A stretch of DNA of 64,000 nucleotides from Zoogloea sp. (GCF_023150065.1 NZ_JAKLLN010000002.1:186001-250000), one strand, 5' to 3'. Positions 19,717 through 28,630 are shown, counted from the first letter of the stretch. A program made the numbers and translations. The notes: generated by a model not told the origin, from the sequence alone.

Positions 19717-21000
19717 TCAGACTGCGGCGAGAGCCTGATCCAGGTCGGCGAGGATATCGTCGATATGCTCGATGCCGATGGACAGGCGCACCATGTCTTC
19801 CGATACGCCGGCCTTCTTCATCTCTTCCGGAGACAGCTGGCGGTGGGTGGTGGACGCCGGGTGGCAGGCCAGGCTCTTGCTGTCACCGATGTTCACCAGG
19901 CGCGTCACCAGCTTGAGCGCATCCTGGAAGCGGCCGCCGGCAGCCTGGCCGTTACCGTCGGCGCTCTTCACGCCGAAGTTGAGGATGCCCGAGGCGCGAC
20001 CGCCCATGTACTTCTGCACCAGGGCGTGGTCGGGGTGGTCGGGCAGGCCGGCGTAGTTCACCCAGGCCACCTTGGCGTGTCCCTTCAGGAACTCGGCCAC
20101 CTTCAGGGTGCTTTCACAGATCCGGTCCATGCGCAGGGCCAGGGTCTCGACGCCCTGCAGGATCAGGAAGGCGTTGAAGGGGCTGATGGCGGCGCCCATG
20201 TTGCGCAGGGGCACCACGCGGGCGCGGGCGATGTAGGCCGCCGGGCCGAGGGCTTCGGTGTAGACCACGCCGTGGTAGGACACGTCCGGCTCGTTCAGGC
20301 GGCGGAAGCGCTCCTTGTGCTCGGCCCAGGGAAACTTGCCGCTGTCGACGATGATGCCGCCGATGGAGGTGCCGTGGCCGCCGATGTACTTGGTCAGCGA
20401 GTGCACGACGATGTCGGCGCCATGCTCGATGGGGCGGCACAGGTAGGGCGAGGGCACGGTGTTGTCCACGATCAGCGGAATGCCGTGAGCGTGGGCGATG
20501 GCCGCCAGGGCTTCGAAATCGGTGATGTTGCCCAGGGGGTTGCCCACCGACTCGCAGAAGATGGCCTTGGTGCGGGCATCGATCAGCGGGGCGAAGGAGG
20601 CCGGGTCGCGGTGGTCGGCAAAGCGCACCTGGATGCCGATCTGCGGCAGGGTGTGGGCAAACAGGTTGTAGGTGCCGCCGTACAGGGTGGATGCCGAAAC
20701 AATGTTGTCGCCGGCTTCGGCGATGGTCTGGATCGAGTAGGTGATGGCGGCCATGCCGGAAGCCAGGGCCAGGCCGGCGATGCCGCCCTCCATGGCCGCC
20801 ACGCGGGCCTCAAGCACGGCCTGGGTGGGGTTCATGATACGGGTGTAGATGTTGCCGGCCACCTTCAGGTCGAACAGATCGGCGCCATGCTGGGTGTCGT
20901 CGAAGGCGTAGGACGTGGTCTGGTAGATCGGCACGGCCACGGCCTTGGTGGTCGGGTCAGGGCTGTAGCCACCGTGGACGGCGAGTGTCTCGATTTTCAT
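19717..21000 (-). CDS. metY: O-acetylhomoserine aminocarboxypropyltransferase (sulfhydrylase)
   Basis: Makes homocysteine directly from O-acetylhomoserine and sulfide in methionine synthesis. The 427-residue Cys/Met-metabolism PLP enzyme carries its cofactor lysine at 204 in SLTKYIGGHG. Residues near 30-55 (PIYQTTSYAF...IYTRIMNPT) and the C-terminal SKSLACHPASTTH are typical. The GVKSADGNGQAAGGRF insertion and the overall length favour the MetY type over MetB/MetZ. ATG 21000 has GGAG nine bases upstream. No SAM riboswitch was recognised in the 196-base upstream region, where a cysteine-rich orphan gene diverges. Confidence 0.93.
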   Translation of the reverse strand: MKIETLAVHGGYSPDPTTKAVAVPIYQTTSYAFDDTQHGADLFDLKVAGNIYTRIMNPTQAVLEARVAAMEGGIAGLALASGMAAITYSIQTIAEAGDNIVSASTLYGGTYNLFAHTLPQIGIQVRFADHRDPASFAPLIDARTKAIFCESVGNPLGNITDFEALAAIAHAHGIPLIVDNTVPSPYLCRPIEHGADIVVHSLTKYIGGHGTSIGGIIVDSGKFPWAEHKERFRRLNEPDVSYHGVVYTEALGPAAYIARARVVPLRNMGAAISPFNAFLILQGVETLALRMDRICESTLKVAEFLKGHAKVAWVNYAGLPDHPDHALVQKYMGGRASGILNFGVKSADGNGQAAGGRFQDALKLVTRLVNIGDSKSLACHPASTTHRQLSPEEMKKAGVSEDMVRLSIGIEHIDDILADLDQALAAV

Positions 21001-21196
21001 TGTGTTTTTCTCCGGTTGAAAGCGTGTACGAGGGCAGGCATCGGGCCGTGGATTGCCGGGGTAGCCCGGATTTTCTGCCATCAATTATTCCCATACCCAT
21101 AGCTGGGTTATTTGTCGATAATACTCATAGTGTCGCGGAAGACGCCCGGATTTTGGCGTTTTCGAGCAGACACAGCAAAAATAATGGAGGGGACAA

Positions 21197-21616
21197 ATGG
21201 AACTCAAGGGACGCAACGCGACCTGGCTCGAACTCGCCGTGGCGCCGCTATGGCGCCTCGGGCAGACCCGGGTACGCATCCACACACTCAAAGGCGGGCG
21301 TGACTGCTGTGTGGGCATCACGGTGGATGAGCGCTGGCTGTGCGCCAATGACGGGCGGCTCACCGTCTTCGGCTGTCGCGATTCGGCCATCCGCTTTCTG
21401 GAGCTGTTGCGCATCGAGCACATGGAAGAAGGGTGCCCGACGGACATGGGGGCCCATTGCGGTGGCGGTGAGGTGCAGTGCCTGCGCCTGGGCACCCGCG
21501 GACTGCGGGAGTGTGACGGCGCCGGGGTGCGTCCGCGGCGCGGCGACGGGGCGCAGCAGATCGTCATCCAGTCGGCGCCACGACGGCCATCCTTCCGAAC
21601 CGATTTCCTGCGTTGA
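21197..21616 (+). CDS. Cysteine-rich orphan protein, 139 residues
   Basis: I do not recognise this protein. It starts at ATG 21197 behind a strong SD sequence (GGAGGGG, 21186-21192) and is closed by a good terminator, so it looks like a real monocistronic gene. It has eight cysteines, including a CC pair near residue 37 and a cluster at 82-102, and the C-terminal third is Arg/Gly rich. There is no signal peptide or membrane segment. The region before it contains a TAATAC half-site resembling the palindrome ahead of the next gene (parA-like). Confidence 0.7.
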   Translation: MELKGRNATWLELAVAPLWRLGQTRVRIHTLKGGRDCCVGITVDERWLCANDGRLTVFGCRDSAIRFLELLRIEHMEEGCPTDMGAHCGGGEVQCLRLGTRGLRECDGAGVRPRRGDGAQQIVIQSAPRRPSFRTDFLR

Positions 21617-21645
21617 CACGCGCTTCTTCAGCCTGGTTTCTTCTG

Positions 21646-21674
21646 ACGCCCCGGTCTTTGTCCGGGGCGTTTTG
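21646..21674 (+). terminator. Terminator after cysteine-rich orphan
   Basis: ACGCCCCGG (21646-21654) pairs with CCGGGGCGT (21662-21670) around TCTTTGT and is followed by a short T run. It isolates the orphan from the parA-like gene. Confidence 0.9.
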
Positions 21675-21791
21675 CCTCATGCGCTCCACATTCGTACCTG
21701 TCCGTGCCGGTGGTGGAGTGTTCCGCCCAGCCTGGCCGTCAATGTTCGCCCGTTGAGCGCAGCTTGTGTTTGCGGTGGTCTTGGGTAAAAA

Positions 21792-21804
21792 TAATACGGT
21801 ATTA
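21792..21804. promoter_or_regulatory. Perfect 13-bp palindrome ahead of the parA-like gene
   Basis: TAATAC-G-GTATTA (21792-21804) ends seven bases before the GGAGG SD sequence (21811-21815) of the parA-like gene, inside an A/T-rich stretch unusual for this window. Ribbon-helix-helix partners of small ParA ATPases normally repress their own operon at such sites, and the second gene here ends in an RHH-like domain. Autoregulation is inferred. Confidence 0.55.
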
Positions 21805-21819
21805 CCTAATGGAGGTTCC

Positions 21820-22485
21820 GTGGCAAGAGCCAAGGTGGTGACCGTGCTGTCCCAGAAGGGTGGTGCGGGAAAGTCGACCCTCACGATGCAGCTGGCCGGC
21901 GGCCTGGTGCGGAGCGGGCAACGGGTGGTCGTGATCGATCTCGACCCCCAGGAGACGGCCTTGCGCTGGTCCCATGCGGCGCCGGAGGCAACGCCCTTTC
22001 CGGCCAAGGTGCTGCGGCCCGACGGGCCCGCGGAAGGCCTGCAGGCCTGCTTGCGGCGGCTCGGGCGCGAGGCGGGCATGGTGTTGCTGGACTGCCCGCC
22101 ATCCATCGAGCACCCGATGACGCTGGCCGCCCTGGCCGAGGCCGACGTGGCCCTGGTGCCCGTGGTGCCCAGCCCGGCTGATCTGTGGTCCACGAAGGCG
22201 GTGGAACGACTGATTCTCCAGGCCCAGGCAGCTCGCAAGGGCCTGCGCGCGGCCCTGGTGCCCAACCGCGTGTTGCGGACCAATCTTGCCTGGGATGTGC
22301 TCGAGGTGATGCGCGACTTTTCCTTGCCGGTCCTCGGTGCGGCGTTGTCCCAGCGCAACGCCTTTGCCCAGAGCGCAGTTATTGGCGGCACGGTGTATCA
22401 ACTGGGCCGCAGCGGGGCCGAGGCGGCCCGGGAAGTGGACAAACTGGTTGTGGAAGTATTGAAACTGACAGGAGAAAAAGTATGA
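21820..22485 (+). CDS. Small ParA/MinD-type ATPase
   Basis: A 221-residue deviant-Walker ATPase without an N-terminal helix-turn-helix, the size class of ParF and McdA rather than chromosomal ParA/Soj. Walker A is KGGAGKST with the signature lysine at 13 and the P-loop lysine at 18; VIDLDPQ (switch I) and LLDCPPS (Walker B) follow. These ATPases dimerise on ATP, coat the nucleoid and position plasmids or protein cargo. GTG 21820 has GGAGG four bases upstream. Its stop overlaps the next ATG (ATGA), coupling it to the RHH-like partner. It is not next to parB, the origin or gidA-type genes, so it is an orphan system. Confidence 0.88.
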   Translation: MARAKVVTVLSQKGGAGKSTLTMQLAGGLVRSGQRVVVIDLDPQETALRWSHAAPEATPFPAKVLRPDGPAEGLQACLRRLGREAGMVLLDCPPSIEHPMTLAALAEADVALVPVVPSPADLWSTKAVERLILQAQAARKGLRAALVPNRVLRTNLAWDVLEVMRDFSLPVLGAALSQRNAFAQSAVIGGTVYQLGRSGAEAAREVDKLVVEVLKLTGEKV

Positions 22486-23228
22486 ACAGCAAGACCAAGT
22501 CTGCCCTGCGTTCGACGCTGCAGAAGGAAAATGAAGCCCTGGCGGTACGCCTGCCTGATCCGGCTCAGGATGCACCAGCGCAGCCTGCCGAGCCTACCGC
22601 TCCGGTGGCCGAGGTGCCGGTCAATGTAGTGGCAGATGAGGCGGTGCCGGTGGCCGCTGTCGTTGCACCTGCTGTTCCCGAGGTGGTCGCCGCGCCGGTG
22701 GCGCCGGTGAAGGCCCCGGTCCGGGCTGCCGCAGCCAAGCCGACGGCGCCCGCCAAGGTGGTCAAGGCGGCGAAGCCGGTGAAGGTCGCAGCCCCGGCGA
22801 AGGCCAAGATACCGGCTCCGGCCAAGCCGGCAAAGGCCGCAACGCCGGCCGTGGAGGCGCCCGCCAAGCCGGTTGCCGCTGCCAAGAAGGCGGTGCCCGT
22901 CAAGGCTGAAGCCGCCGTGAAGGCACCCAAGACCGAGAAGCCGAAGGCCGTCAAGGCGGAGAAGCCGGTGAAGGAGAAGGCCGTCAAGGCAGAGAAGCCG
23001 GTCAAGGCCAGCCGCGAGAAGGTGGTGCGTGACTCCTTCTCGATGCCCAAGAGCGAGCATGCCCAGCTCAAGCAGCTGCGTGAGTCCCTGGCCAAGGCCG
23101 GGCGGATCTGCACCAAATCGGAGTTGCTGCGTGCGGGTGTGCAGCTGCTGTTGAAGGAAGACGCCGCCAGCGCCAAGGCCCTCGTCGAGCGCCTGGTGGT
23201 GGTGCCGAAGGGCAAGGGCGCCAAGTAA
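22482..23228 (+). CDS. Ala/Lys/Pro-rich protein with C-terminal RHH-like domain (ParA partner)
   Basis: A 248-residue protein in three parts: a short polar N-terminus, a long basic low-complexity region (about 60-180, rich in AK, PAK and KPVK like histone H1 or AlgP tails), and a C-terminal fold (about 184-225). The last part reads strand-helix-helix: DSFSMPKS, then an amphipathic helix, then TKSELLRAGVQLLLKE, the pattern of ribbon-helix-helix DNA-binding proteins. ParF-type ATPases pair with RHH proteins (ParG), which stimulate the ATPase through a flexible tail and bind operator or centromere DNA. I infer the adaptor of an orphan positioning system. It overlaps the ATPase gene by four bases. 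Confidence 0.78.
   Translation: MNSKTKSALRSTLQKENEALAVRLPDPAQDAPAQPAEPTAPVAEVPVNVVADEAVPVAAVVAPAVPEVVAAPVAPVKAPVRAAAAKPTAPAKVVKAAKPVKVAAPAKAKIPAPAKPAKAATPAVEAPAKPVAAAKKAVPVKAEAAVKAPKTEKPKAVKAEKPVKEKAVKAEKPVKASREKVVRDSFSMPKSEHAQLKQLRESLAKAGRICTKSELLRAGVQLLLKEDAASAKALVERLVVVPKGKGAK
22947..23012 (+). repeat. 33-bp tandem duplication inside the Lys-rich linker
   Basis: Two adjacent copies (22947-22979 and 22980-23012), nearly identical, encode AVKAEKPVKEK and AVKAEKPVKAS. This suggests that the basic linker grows and shrinks by slippage. Confidence 0.8.
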
Positions 23229-23240
23229 GGCCGGGGCCTT

Positions 23241-25031
23241 TCAGGCCAGGCTTGCCTGCTCCGCGCTCTCCAGCTGTACGCGGAGCAGGCCTCGCAGGCC
23301 ATTGCCCATGAAGATGGCCTCTGCGTCGCGGAGGTCGTCCAGGCTCAGTTGGGCTTCCCTGGCCTTTCCTTCGCTGAGCAGACGCTGGCGCAGGACACCG
23401 TTCAACACCCCGGCGTCCAGCGGCGGGGTCAGCAGGATGCCACCCCTCTCCACGAAGAGATTGCTGCGGGCGCCTTCGGTCAGTTGGCCCTTTTCATTCA
23501 GGAACAGGGCGTCGAAGTGCCCCAGGCCCATGACCCGCGCCAGCTCTGCATCGTAGAGGGCGCGGGCGGTGGTCTTGTGGCGGAAGAGAAGATCGTGGCT
23601 GGAGGTACGCCGAGGGGACAGCACGATGCTCGGGTTTGCCGCCGGGGCGCCCGTGCCCAGGCCGGTCTGCTCCAGGGTGAAGTCGCCGTCGGGCCCCAGG
23701 GTGATGCGGACGCGCAGGGCCTCCCCGGCGTTCACGCTGTCGAGCAATTGCTGGAAGGCCGCTTCGTCGAAGGGAAAGCCAAAGGTCTGTGCCGAGCCCT
23801 TCAGCCGCGCCCGGTGTTCGTGCACGAAGGGGAAGGGGTTTTCTCCCGGCGTGTAACGCAGGGTCTCGATCAGGCGCAGGCCCTTTGGCAAGGCGGTCAG
23901 AAAGCGTGATTTCAGATGGCACTCGGCCCATTCCGCGGCCGGGATGGAGTCATACACCACGCCGCTGCCCACGTTCAGGCGGGCTTCACCGGTCTGGTCC
24001 ATCAGAAGGCTGCGGATCGGGACGCTGAAACGGAAGTCGCCGCCGGGGCGTATCCAGCCGAGGGCGCCGCAATACAGCCCGCGGGCCTCCACTTCCAGTT
24101 CCCGGATGATCTCCATGGCCCGGATCTTTGGGGCGCCGGTGATTGAACCGCAGGGGAAGAGGGCGCTGAAGATCTTGCCGAGATCGGCCGTGACCGGTTC
24201 GGCAATGACCCGGGAGGTCATCTGCCAGACGGTGGGGTAGGGGTCGATACGGAAGAGATCCTCGACCCGCACGCCGCCAGGAGGGGCCAGGCGCCCCATG
24301 TCGTTGCGAATCAGGTCGACGATCATGATGTTCTCGGCCCTGTCCTTCTCGGAGGCGGCGAGGGCCTCTGGCGGGGTATGGCGTGCCGCCGTGCCCTTCA
24401 TGGGCTGACTGCTCAGGGTGTGGCCCTGGCGTTCGAGAAAGAGCTCCGGGGAGCGGGACAGGATGGCGCCGTCGGGGTGGCTGATGAAGGCACCGTAGCG
24501 TACCGGCTGGGCCCGACGCAGGGCGCGATAGAGGCTGGCGGGGGCACCGAAGGCCTGGCCGGACAGGGGGAAGGTGAAATTGACCTGGTAGCAGTCACCC
24601 TCGGCGATGTATTCGCGGATGCGGGCGATGCTTGCCAGGTAGGCGTCCTCCTGGATGAGCGCGTTCAGCTGGCTGGTGCCGCCAGCGGGCGATGTGGCCT
24701 GCCTGGCGAGCCAGGTGTCGCAGGCCTCGTCACTGAGCCATTGACCCTGTTCGAAGATCCAGCCCGTGAGAAGCGGGGTGTCGCCAGGGGGGAGAAGGGG
24801 GCGCAGGCGTGTTTCGATCAAATAGCCGAGTTCGTAACTGGCGGCCAGCGCCACCCATGCGCCGCGTCGGGCGGCGTCCTCAAGGCGCAGCAGGGCGGCC
24901 TGCCAGTCGTCCGTGGGCCGGCATTCCACGACCTCTCTCAGATCGGTGAGAAGCCAGGCGCCGCGCGCATCGGCGGCATCCAGATTGTTGTCGAACAGGG
25001 CGAAGGTGGGGGTGGGGGGCTGGGCGTTCAC
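23241..25031 (-). CDS. pabB: Fused aminodeoxychorismate synthase component I / aminodeoxychorismate lyase
   Basis: Two successive steps of p-aminobenzoate synthesis for folate in one 596-residue chain. The N-terminal part (to about 370) is PabB: YQVNFTFPL, and PMKGTAAR with the lysine that distinguishes PabB from anthranilate synthase, then GSITGAPKIRAMEIIRELE. From about 380 to the end is a class IV aminotransferase-fold lyase (PabC) with HKTTARALYDAEL carrying the probable PLP lysine. The start is GTG. The product feeds the folate pool used by thyA and folA. It is convergent with the RHH-protein gene (12 bases apart). Confidence 0.93.
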   Translation of the reverse strand: MNAQPPTPTFALFDNNLDAADARGAWLLTDLREVVECRPTDDWQAALLRLEDAARRGAWVALAASYELGYLIETRLRPLLPPGDTPLLTGWIFEQGQWLSDEACDTWLARQATSPAGGTSQLNALIQEDAYLASIARIREYIAEGDCYQVNFTFPLSGQAFGAPASLYRALRRAQPVRYGAFISHPDGAILSRSPELFLERQGHTLSSQPMKGTAARHTPPEALAASEKDRAENIMIVDLIRNDMGRLAPPGGVRVEDLFRIDPYPTVWQMTSRVIAEPVTADLGKIFSALFPCGSITGAPKIRAMEIIRELEVEARGLYCGALGWIRPGGDFRFSVPIRSLLMDQTGEARLNVGSGVVYDSIPAAEWAECHLKSRFLTALPKGLRLIETLRYTPGENPFPFVHEHRARLKGSAQTFGFPFDEAAFQQLLDSVNAGEALRVRITLGPDGDFTLEQTGLGTGAPAANPSIVLSPRRTSSHDLLFRHKTTARALYDAELARVMGLGHFDALFLNEKGQLTEGARSNLFVERGGILLTPPLDAGVLNGVLRQRLLSEGKAREAQLSLDDLRDAEAIFMGNGLRGLLRVQLESAEQASLA

Positions 25032-25137
25032 GCGCCGCAGTTTAACCGCTCGTCACGGATTGGCGTAGTGGAAGGCCTGGAAGTCAGTTGCACCCATCGA
25101 TCGGCGGCAGGCCGCCTGATCGATGGCGTGCAGGCTT

Positions 25138-26298
25138 TTACAGCAAGGGGCTGCCGGCGTGCTCACCACGTTCATACACCACGTGGGCACGGCCGACCAG
25201 CAGGGGGTCGAGGGGGCCGATGTGGTCCATGTCCTTGTTGGTGTAGGGGAGCTTGTGCAGGATGTAGCGCATGGCGTTGAGGCGTGCGCGCTTCTTGCAG
25301 TCCGACTTGATCACCGTCCAGGGGGCGTCGGCGGTGTCGGTGTGGAAGAACATGGCCTCCTTGGCCTTGGTGTAGTCATCCCACTTGTCGAGGGAGGCCA
25401 GGTCGATGGGGCTGAGTTTCCACTGCTTGAGGGGATGGGCCTCCCGCTCCTTGAAGCGGCGGCGTTGTTCCTCACGGCTGACGGAGAACCAGAACTTGAT
25501 GATGTGTACACCGCTGCGTACCAGCTGACGCTCGAATTCGGGCGTCTGGCGCATGAATTCAAGGTATTCGTCGGGCGAGCAGAAGCCCATGACCCGTTCG
25601 ACGCCGGCCCGGTTGTACCAGGATCGGTCGAACAGGGTGATTTCGCCAGCGGTGGGGAGGTGCTGCACGTAGCGCTGAAAGTACCACTGGCCGCGTTCGG
25701 TCTCGGTGGGCTTTTCCAGGGCGACGACACGTGCGCCCCGCGGGTTGAGATGCTCCATGAAGCGCTTGATGGTGCCTCCCTTGCCCGCCGCGTCACGGCC
25801 TTCAAACAGGATCACCACGCGCTGGCCGGTTTCCTTGACCCAGGCCTGGAGCTTCAGCAGTTCCACCTGAAGGCGGTACTTCTGTTTCTCATAGGCCTTG
25901 CGGGACATCAGGTTCTTGTAGGGATAGCCGCCTTCACGCCAGCCGTCGGCGAGCTCCTCGTCCGGATGGGAGGGCAGCTTCTTGTAAACGGCCTCATCTT
26001 CGGCCAGCAGGGCATTGCGCAGAATGGCTGCGTCGTCGGGGGACGCGCCGGCCATGATGGCCTGCAGGGTTTCGGCAATGCTGTGGGTGTCGTGGCGGGC
26101 GAGGGTGGCGACGATGTCGCTGACCGCGGAGAGCTTGGCATCCCGGGCGGCCTCCACGGCTTCGTCGACCACGTAGTCCTCAAGGGCTTCGGGGGTGTTC
26201 CGGGGGGCGATGTCCCCGGCGCTGCTGGGGCGCGGGGCAGATGCCTTTCGCGGGGGCTTGGCGGTGTTGCGGGGGGTAGCGTCCTGTTTTGCGCTCAT
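25138..26298 (-). CDS. ppk2: Polyphosphate kinase 2
   Basis: Transfers phosphate between polyphosphate and nucleotides. Walker A FEGRDAAGKGGT (about 165-176), then FDRSWYNRAGVERVMGF (Walker B/lid region) and FWFSVSREEQRRRF are PPK2 hallmarks. The single catalytic domain indicates a one-domain PPK2. The first 110 residues are a low-complexity Ala/Pro stretch plus a helical extension longer than in minimal PPK2s. A gene of unknown function lies just upstream on the same strand (139 bases). Such enzymes are frequent in polyphosphate-accumulating Rhodocyclales. Confidence 0.92.
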   Translation of the reverse strand: MSAKQDATPRNTAKPPRKASAPRPSSAGDIAPRNTPEALEDYVVDEAVEAARDAKLSAVSDIVATLARHDTHSIAETLQAIMAGASPDDAAILRNALLAEDEAVYKKLPSHPDEELADGWREGGYPYKNLMSRKAYEKQKYRLQVELLKLQAWVKETGQRVVILFEGRDAAGKGGTIKRFMEHLNPRGARVVALEKPTETERGQWYFQRYVQHLPTAGEITLFDRSWYNRAGVERVMGFCSPDEYLEFMRQTPEFERQLVRSGVHIIKFWFSVSREEQRRRFKEREAHPLKQWKLSPIDLASLDKWDDYTKAKEAMFFHTDTADAPWTVIKSDCKKRARLNAMRYILHKLPYTNKDMDHIGPLDPLLVGRAHVVYERGEHAGSPLL

Positions 26299-26437
26299 GG
26301 CCTGGCTTCCTTCTTCTTGGTGACTGCGATAGGCAGGAGCTCGTCACGGCGAAGGGGAATGATCGGCGCTGGCGAGCAAGAGGTGTTCTCCCGTCATTTT
26401 CTGGGAAGCTGCAATTCCCTGCAATGGGTATGGTCTT

Positions 26438-27361
26438 CTAGAGTGCCGAGCGGGAGGCTCGCCGGGCGCAGCGTTCGGTGTAGGCACGGCAGCGTTCGAT
26501 GTACTCGTTGGCACTCTTGGGCATGGGGGTGCGTGCCCGCGTGATGTAGCTGACCAGGTCGCGCCCCTGCTGGATGAGCAGGCGTCCGTCGGCCACCAGG
26601 TGCTGTTCTTCGAGGTTGACCGGCATGGCTTCGGCGTTGAAGTGGCCGCACATGCGCTCGGCGGCGGTGACGAAGCTGGTCCAGATGTCGAAGATGTCCG
26701 GGTCGGTGCGCAGGGTTTCGGTCTTGATCTTGGCGGCGTTGGCGAACTCGTGGATGTGGGGCTCGACACCCTTGAAACAGGGGAGCGCCTCGAAGGTGGC
26801 AATCATGGCTTCCGCGAGCTGGTCGATGTCGCGCAGGGTCATGGCGATCTTGACGTAGCGGCTCTCGTAGAAGTCTTCGAGGGGAATCGAAAACGCCTTG
26901 AAGGGTTCGCCCCACAATTCGTCGATGCCTTCTTCACCGGAGCGGTGCAGGACCAGCCGCCCGAGGCCCAGGGCTTCCTGCAGGCAGCGGCCACACTCGC
27001 GCATCAGGGCATTGTCCGACTGGATCTCGATGCCCACACTCTGCAGTTCCACCAGCTTGGTGAAGATGTCGGCCGCCCGGTTGAACAGGGCGCCAGCCAG
27101 CATGGCGCCCTTTACCCTCCGGCGGTCGGCGTCGCTCTCGTCCTCATAGCTCTTGCGGGCTTCGTTGAGGCGGCTGCCCGGGATGTTGAGGCCGTGCTCG
27201 ACGTGGTTGAAAAGTCGGCGGGTAAGGGCACCGATCAGCTTGCGCTTGGCTTGGAGGGTGTCTTCGGGAACCGTATAGGTCTTGACCCAGTATCCTGAGT
27301 AAAAAACCCGTTCACGCCCATCGATGATCTGCTTGGTGCCTTCCGGGACGTCGTTGTTCAT
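26438..27361 (-). CDS. Conserved-looking protein of unknown function upstream of ppk2
   Basis: A 307-residue soluble, mostly helical protein that I cannot assign. It opens with a short beta-like segment (IIDGRERVFYSGYWVKTY), continues with helices rich in charged residues, and ends in a basic tail. No nucleotide-binding or metal motif stands out, though there are scattered Cys and His (for example RECGRC near 123). It precedes ppk2 on the same strand and may share its transcript. Confidence 0.72.
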   Translation of the reverse strand: MNNDVPEGTKQIIDGRERVFYSGYWVKTYTVPEDTLQAKRKLIGALTRRLFNHVEHGLNIPGSRLNEARKSYEDESDADRRRVKGAMLAGALFNRAADIFTKLVELQSVGIEIQSDNALMRECGRCLQEALGLGRLVLHRSGEEGIDELWGEPFKAFSIPLEDFYESRYVKIAMTLRDIDQLAEAMIATFEALPCFKGVEPHIHEFANAAKIKTETLRTDPDIFDIWTSFVTAAERMCGHFNAEAMPVNLEEQHLVADGRLLIQQGRDLVSYITRARTPMPKSANEYIERCRAYTERCARRASRSAL

Positions 27362-27541
27362 GATCCGCTCTTGCTAGGGTTGGGGGGCGGCTTGGCCAGT
27401 TGATGGCTTCGTATGTTTTGTTGCAGCACGAAATTTTGCACCATAACGGGCCTGTCGACGTAGTCGACCAACAAATTCACCCGAAAACTATGCACCCCGT
27501 CACAGCGCTGGCGTGGTGCTCCCACGTGCCAGGGGCGGCGC

Positions 27542-28630
27542 TCAGCCTCCGATGTAGGACATCTCGATCTTGCGCAGGGAGGCGGTTTCGGCGCTGCGGA
27601 TCTCGGAATAGCGGTCGCTGCGCCGGTGCCAGATCTGGCGGATGGCGGCTGACAGTTCGGCGTCACTGCGGCCCTCCCGCATCAGGCTGCGCAGATCGTG
27701 GCCGCTTTGGGCGAAGAGGCAGGTGTAGAGGCTGCCCTCGGTGGAAAGACGGGCGCGGGTACAGGTGGAACAGAAGGCCTGGGTGACCGACGAGATGACG
27801 CCAATCTCGCCGGCTCCGTCGGCAAAGCGCCAGCGTTCGGCGACTTCGCCGGAGTAGTTGGGGTCGATCTGCACCAGGGGGTGGTGCTCATGGATGCGTC
27901 GCACGACTTCGGCTGACGGTACTACGTCGTCCATCCGCCAGCCGTTGGAGCTGCCCACGTCCATGAACTCGATGAAGCGCAGGATGTGGCCGGTGCCGCG
28001 GAAGCGCTCGACCATGGGCAGGATCTCCTGGTCGTTGAGGCCACGTTTGACCACCATGTTGATCTTGATCGGCCCGAGCCCGGCCGCCTCTGCTGCCGCA
28101 ATACCCTTGAGCACGTCGGTGACCGGCACGTCCATGTCATTCATGGCGCGGAAGATGGTGTCGTCGAGGGAGTCGAGGCTGACCGTCACGCGTTGCAGGC
28201 CGGCCGCCTTCAGAGCGGCAGCCTTCCTGGGGAGCAGGACGCCATTGGTGGTCAGGGTGACTTCCATGCCGGGAATGTTCACCAGTTGGCTGATCAGCTG
28301 CTCCAGATTGCGGCGCAGCAGGGGTTCGCCGCCGGTCAGGCGGACCTTGGTGACACCGTGGGCGGAAAACAGCCTGGCCAGCCGGGTGATCTCCTCGAAG
28401 GAGAGCAGGGAGTTGCGCGGCAGGAAGGCATAGTCCTTGTCGAACACCGACTTGGGCATGCAGTAGACGCAGCGGAAATTGCAGCGGTCGGTGACCGAGA
28501 TGCGCAGATCCTTTACCGGGCGCCCGCGGCTGTCGAGCAGCGTACCGCTGGCGGGGCTCAGGTCTGCCGGAATGGCGGGCAGCTGCCGGAGCTGCCGCTC
28601 GTCGGCAAGAGGGATCACTCGCTGGTTCAT
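27542..28630 (-). CDS. moaA: GTP 3',8-cyclase (molybdenum cofactor synthesis)
   Basis: Radical SAM enzyme for the first step of molybdopterin synthesis. The N-terminal cluster ligands are Cys 50, 54 and 57 in CNFRCVYC; the C-terminal cluster is in [28 protein letters not shown] binds SAM, and the protein ends in the catalytic double glycine (SYIGG). Length is 362 with a slightly long N-terminus; the start ATG 28630 is not certain. No other moa gene is in the window, and no Moco riboswitch was recognised upstream. Confidence 0.96.
   Translation of the reverse strand: MNQRVIPLADERQLRQLPAIPADLSPASGTLLDSRGRPVKDLRISVTDRCNFRCVYCMPKSVFDKDYAFLPRNSLLSFEEITRLARLFSAHGVTKVRLTGGEPLLRRNLEQLISQLVNIPGMEVTLTTNGVLLPRKAAALKAAGLQRVTVSLDSLDDTIFRAMNDMDVPVTDVLKGIAAAEAAGLGPIKINMVVKRGLNDQEILPMVERFRGTGHILRFIEFMDVGSSNGWRMDDVVPSAEVVRRIHEHHPLVQIDPNYSGEVAERWRFADGAGEIGVISSVTQAFCSTCTRARLSTEGSLYTCLFAQSGHDLRSLMREGRSDAELSAAIRQIWHRRSDRYSEIRSAETASLRKIEMSYIGG

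Noticed and set aside
21001-21196. SAM riboswitch upstream of metY
   Set aside because: No recognisable SAM-I or SAM-II core was seen in the 196 bases between metY and the divergent gene.
22947-23012. Tandem repeats as a CRISPR or centromere array
   Set aside because: Only two adjacent in-frame coding copies without spacers, explained by the Lys-rich linker.
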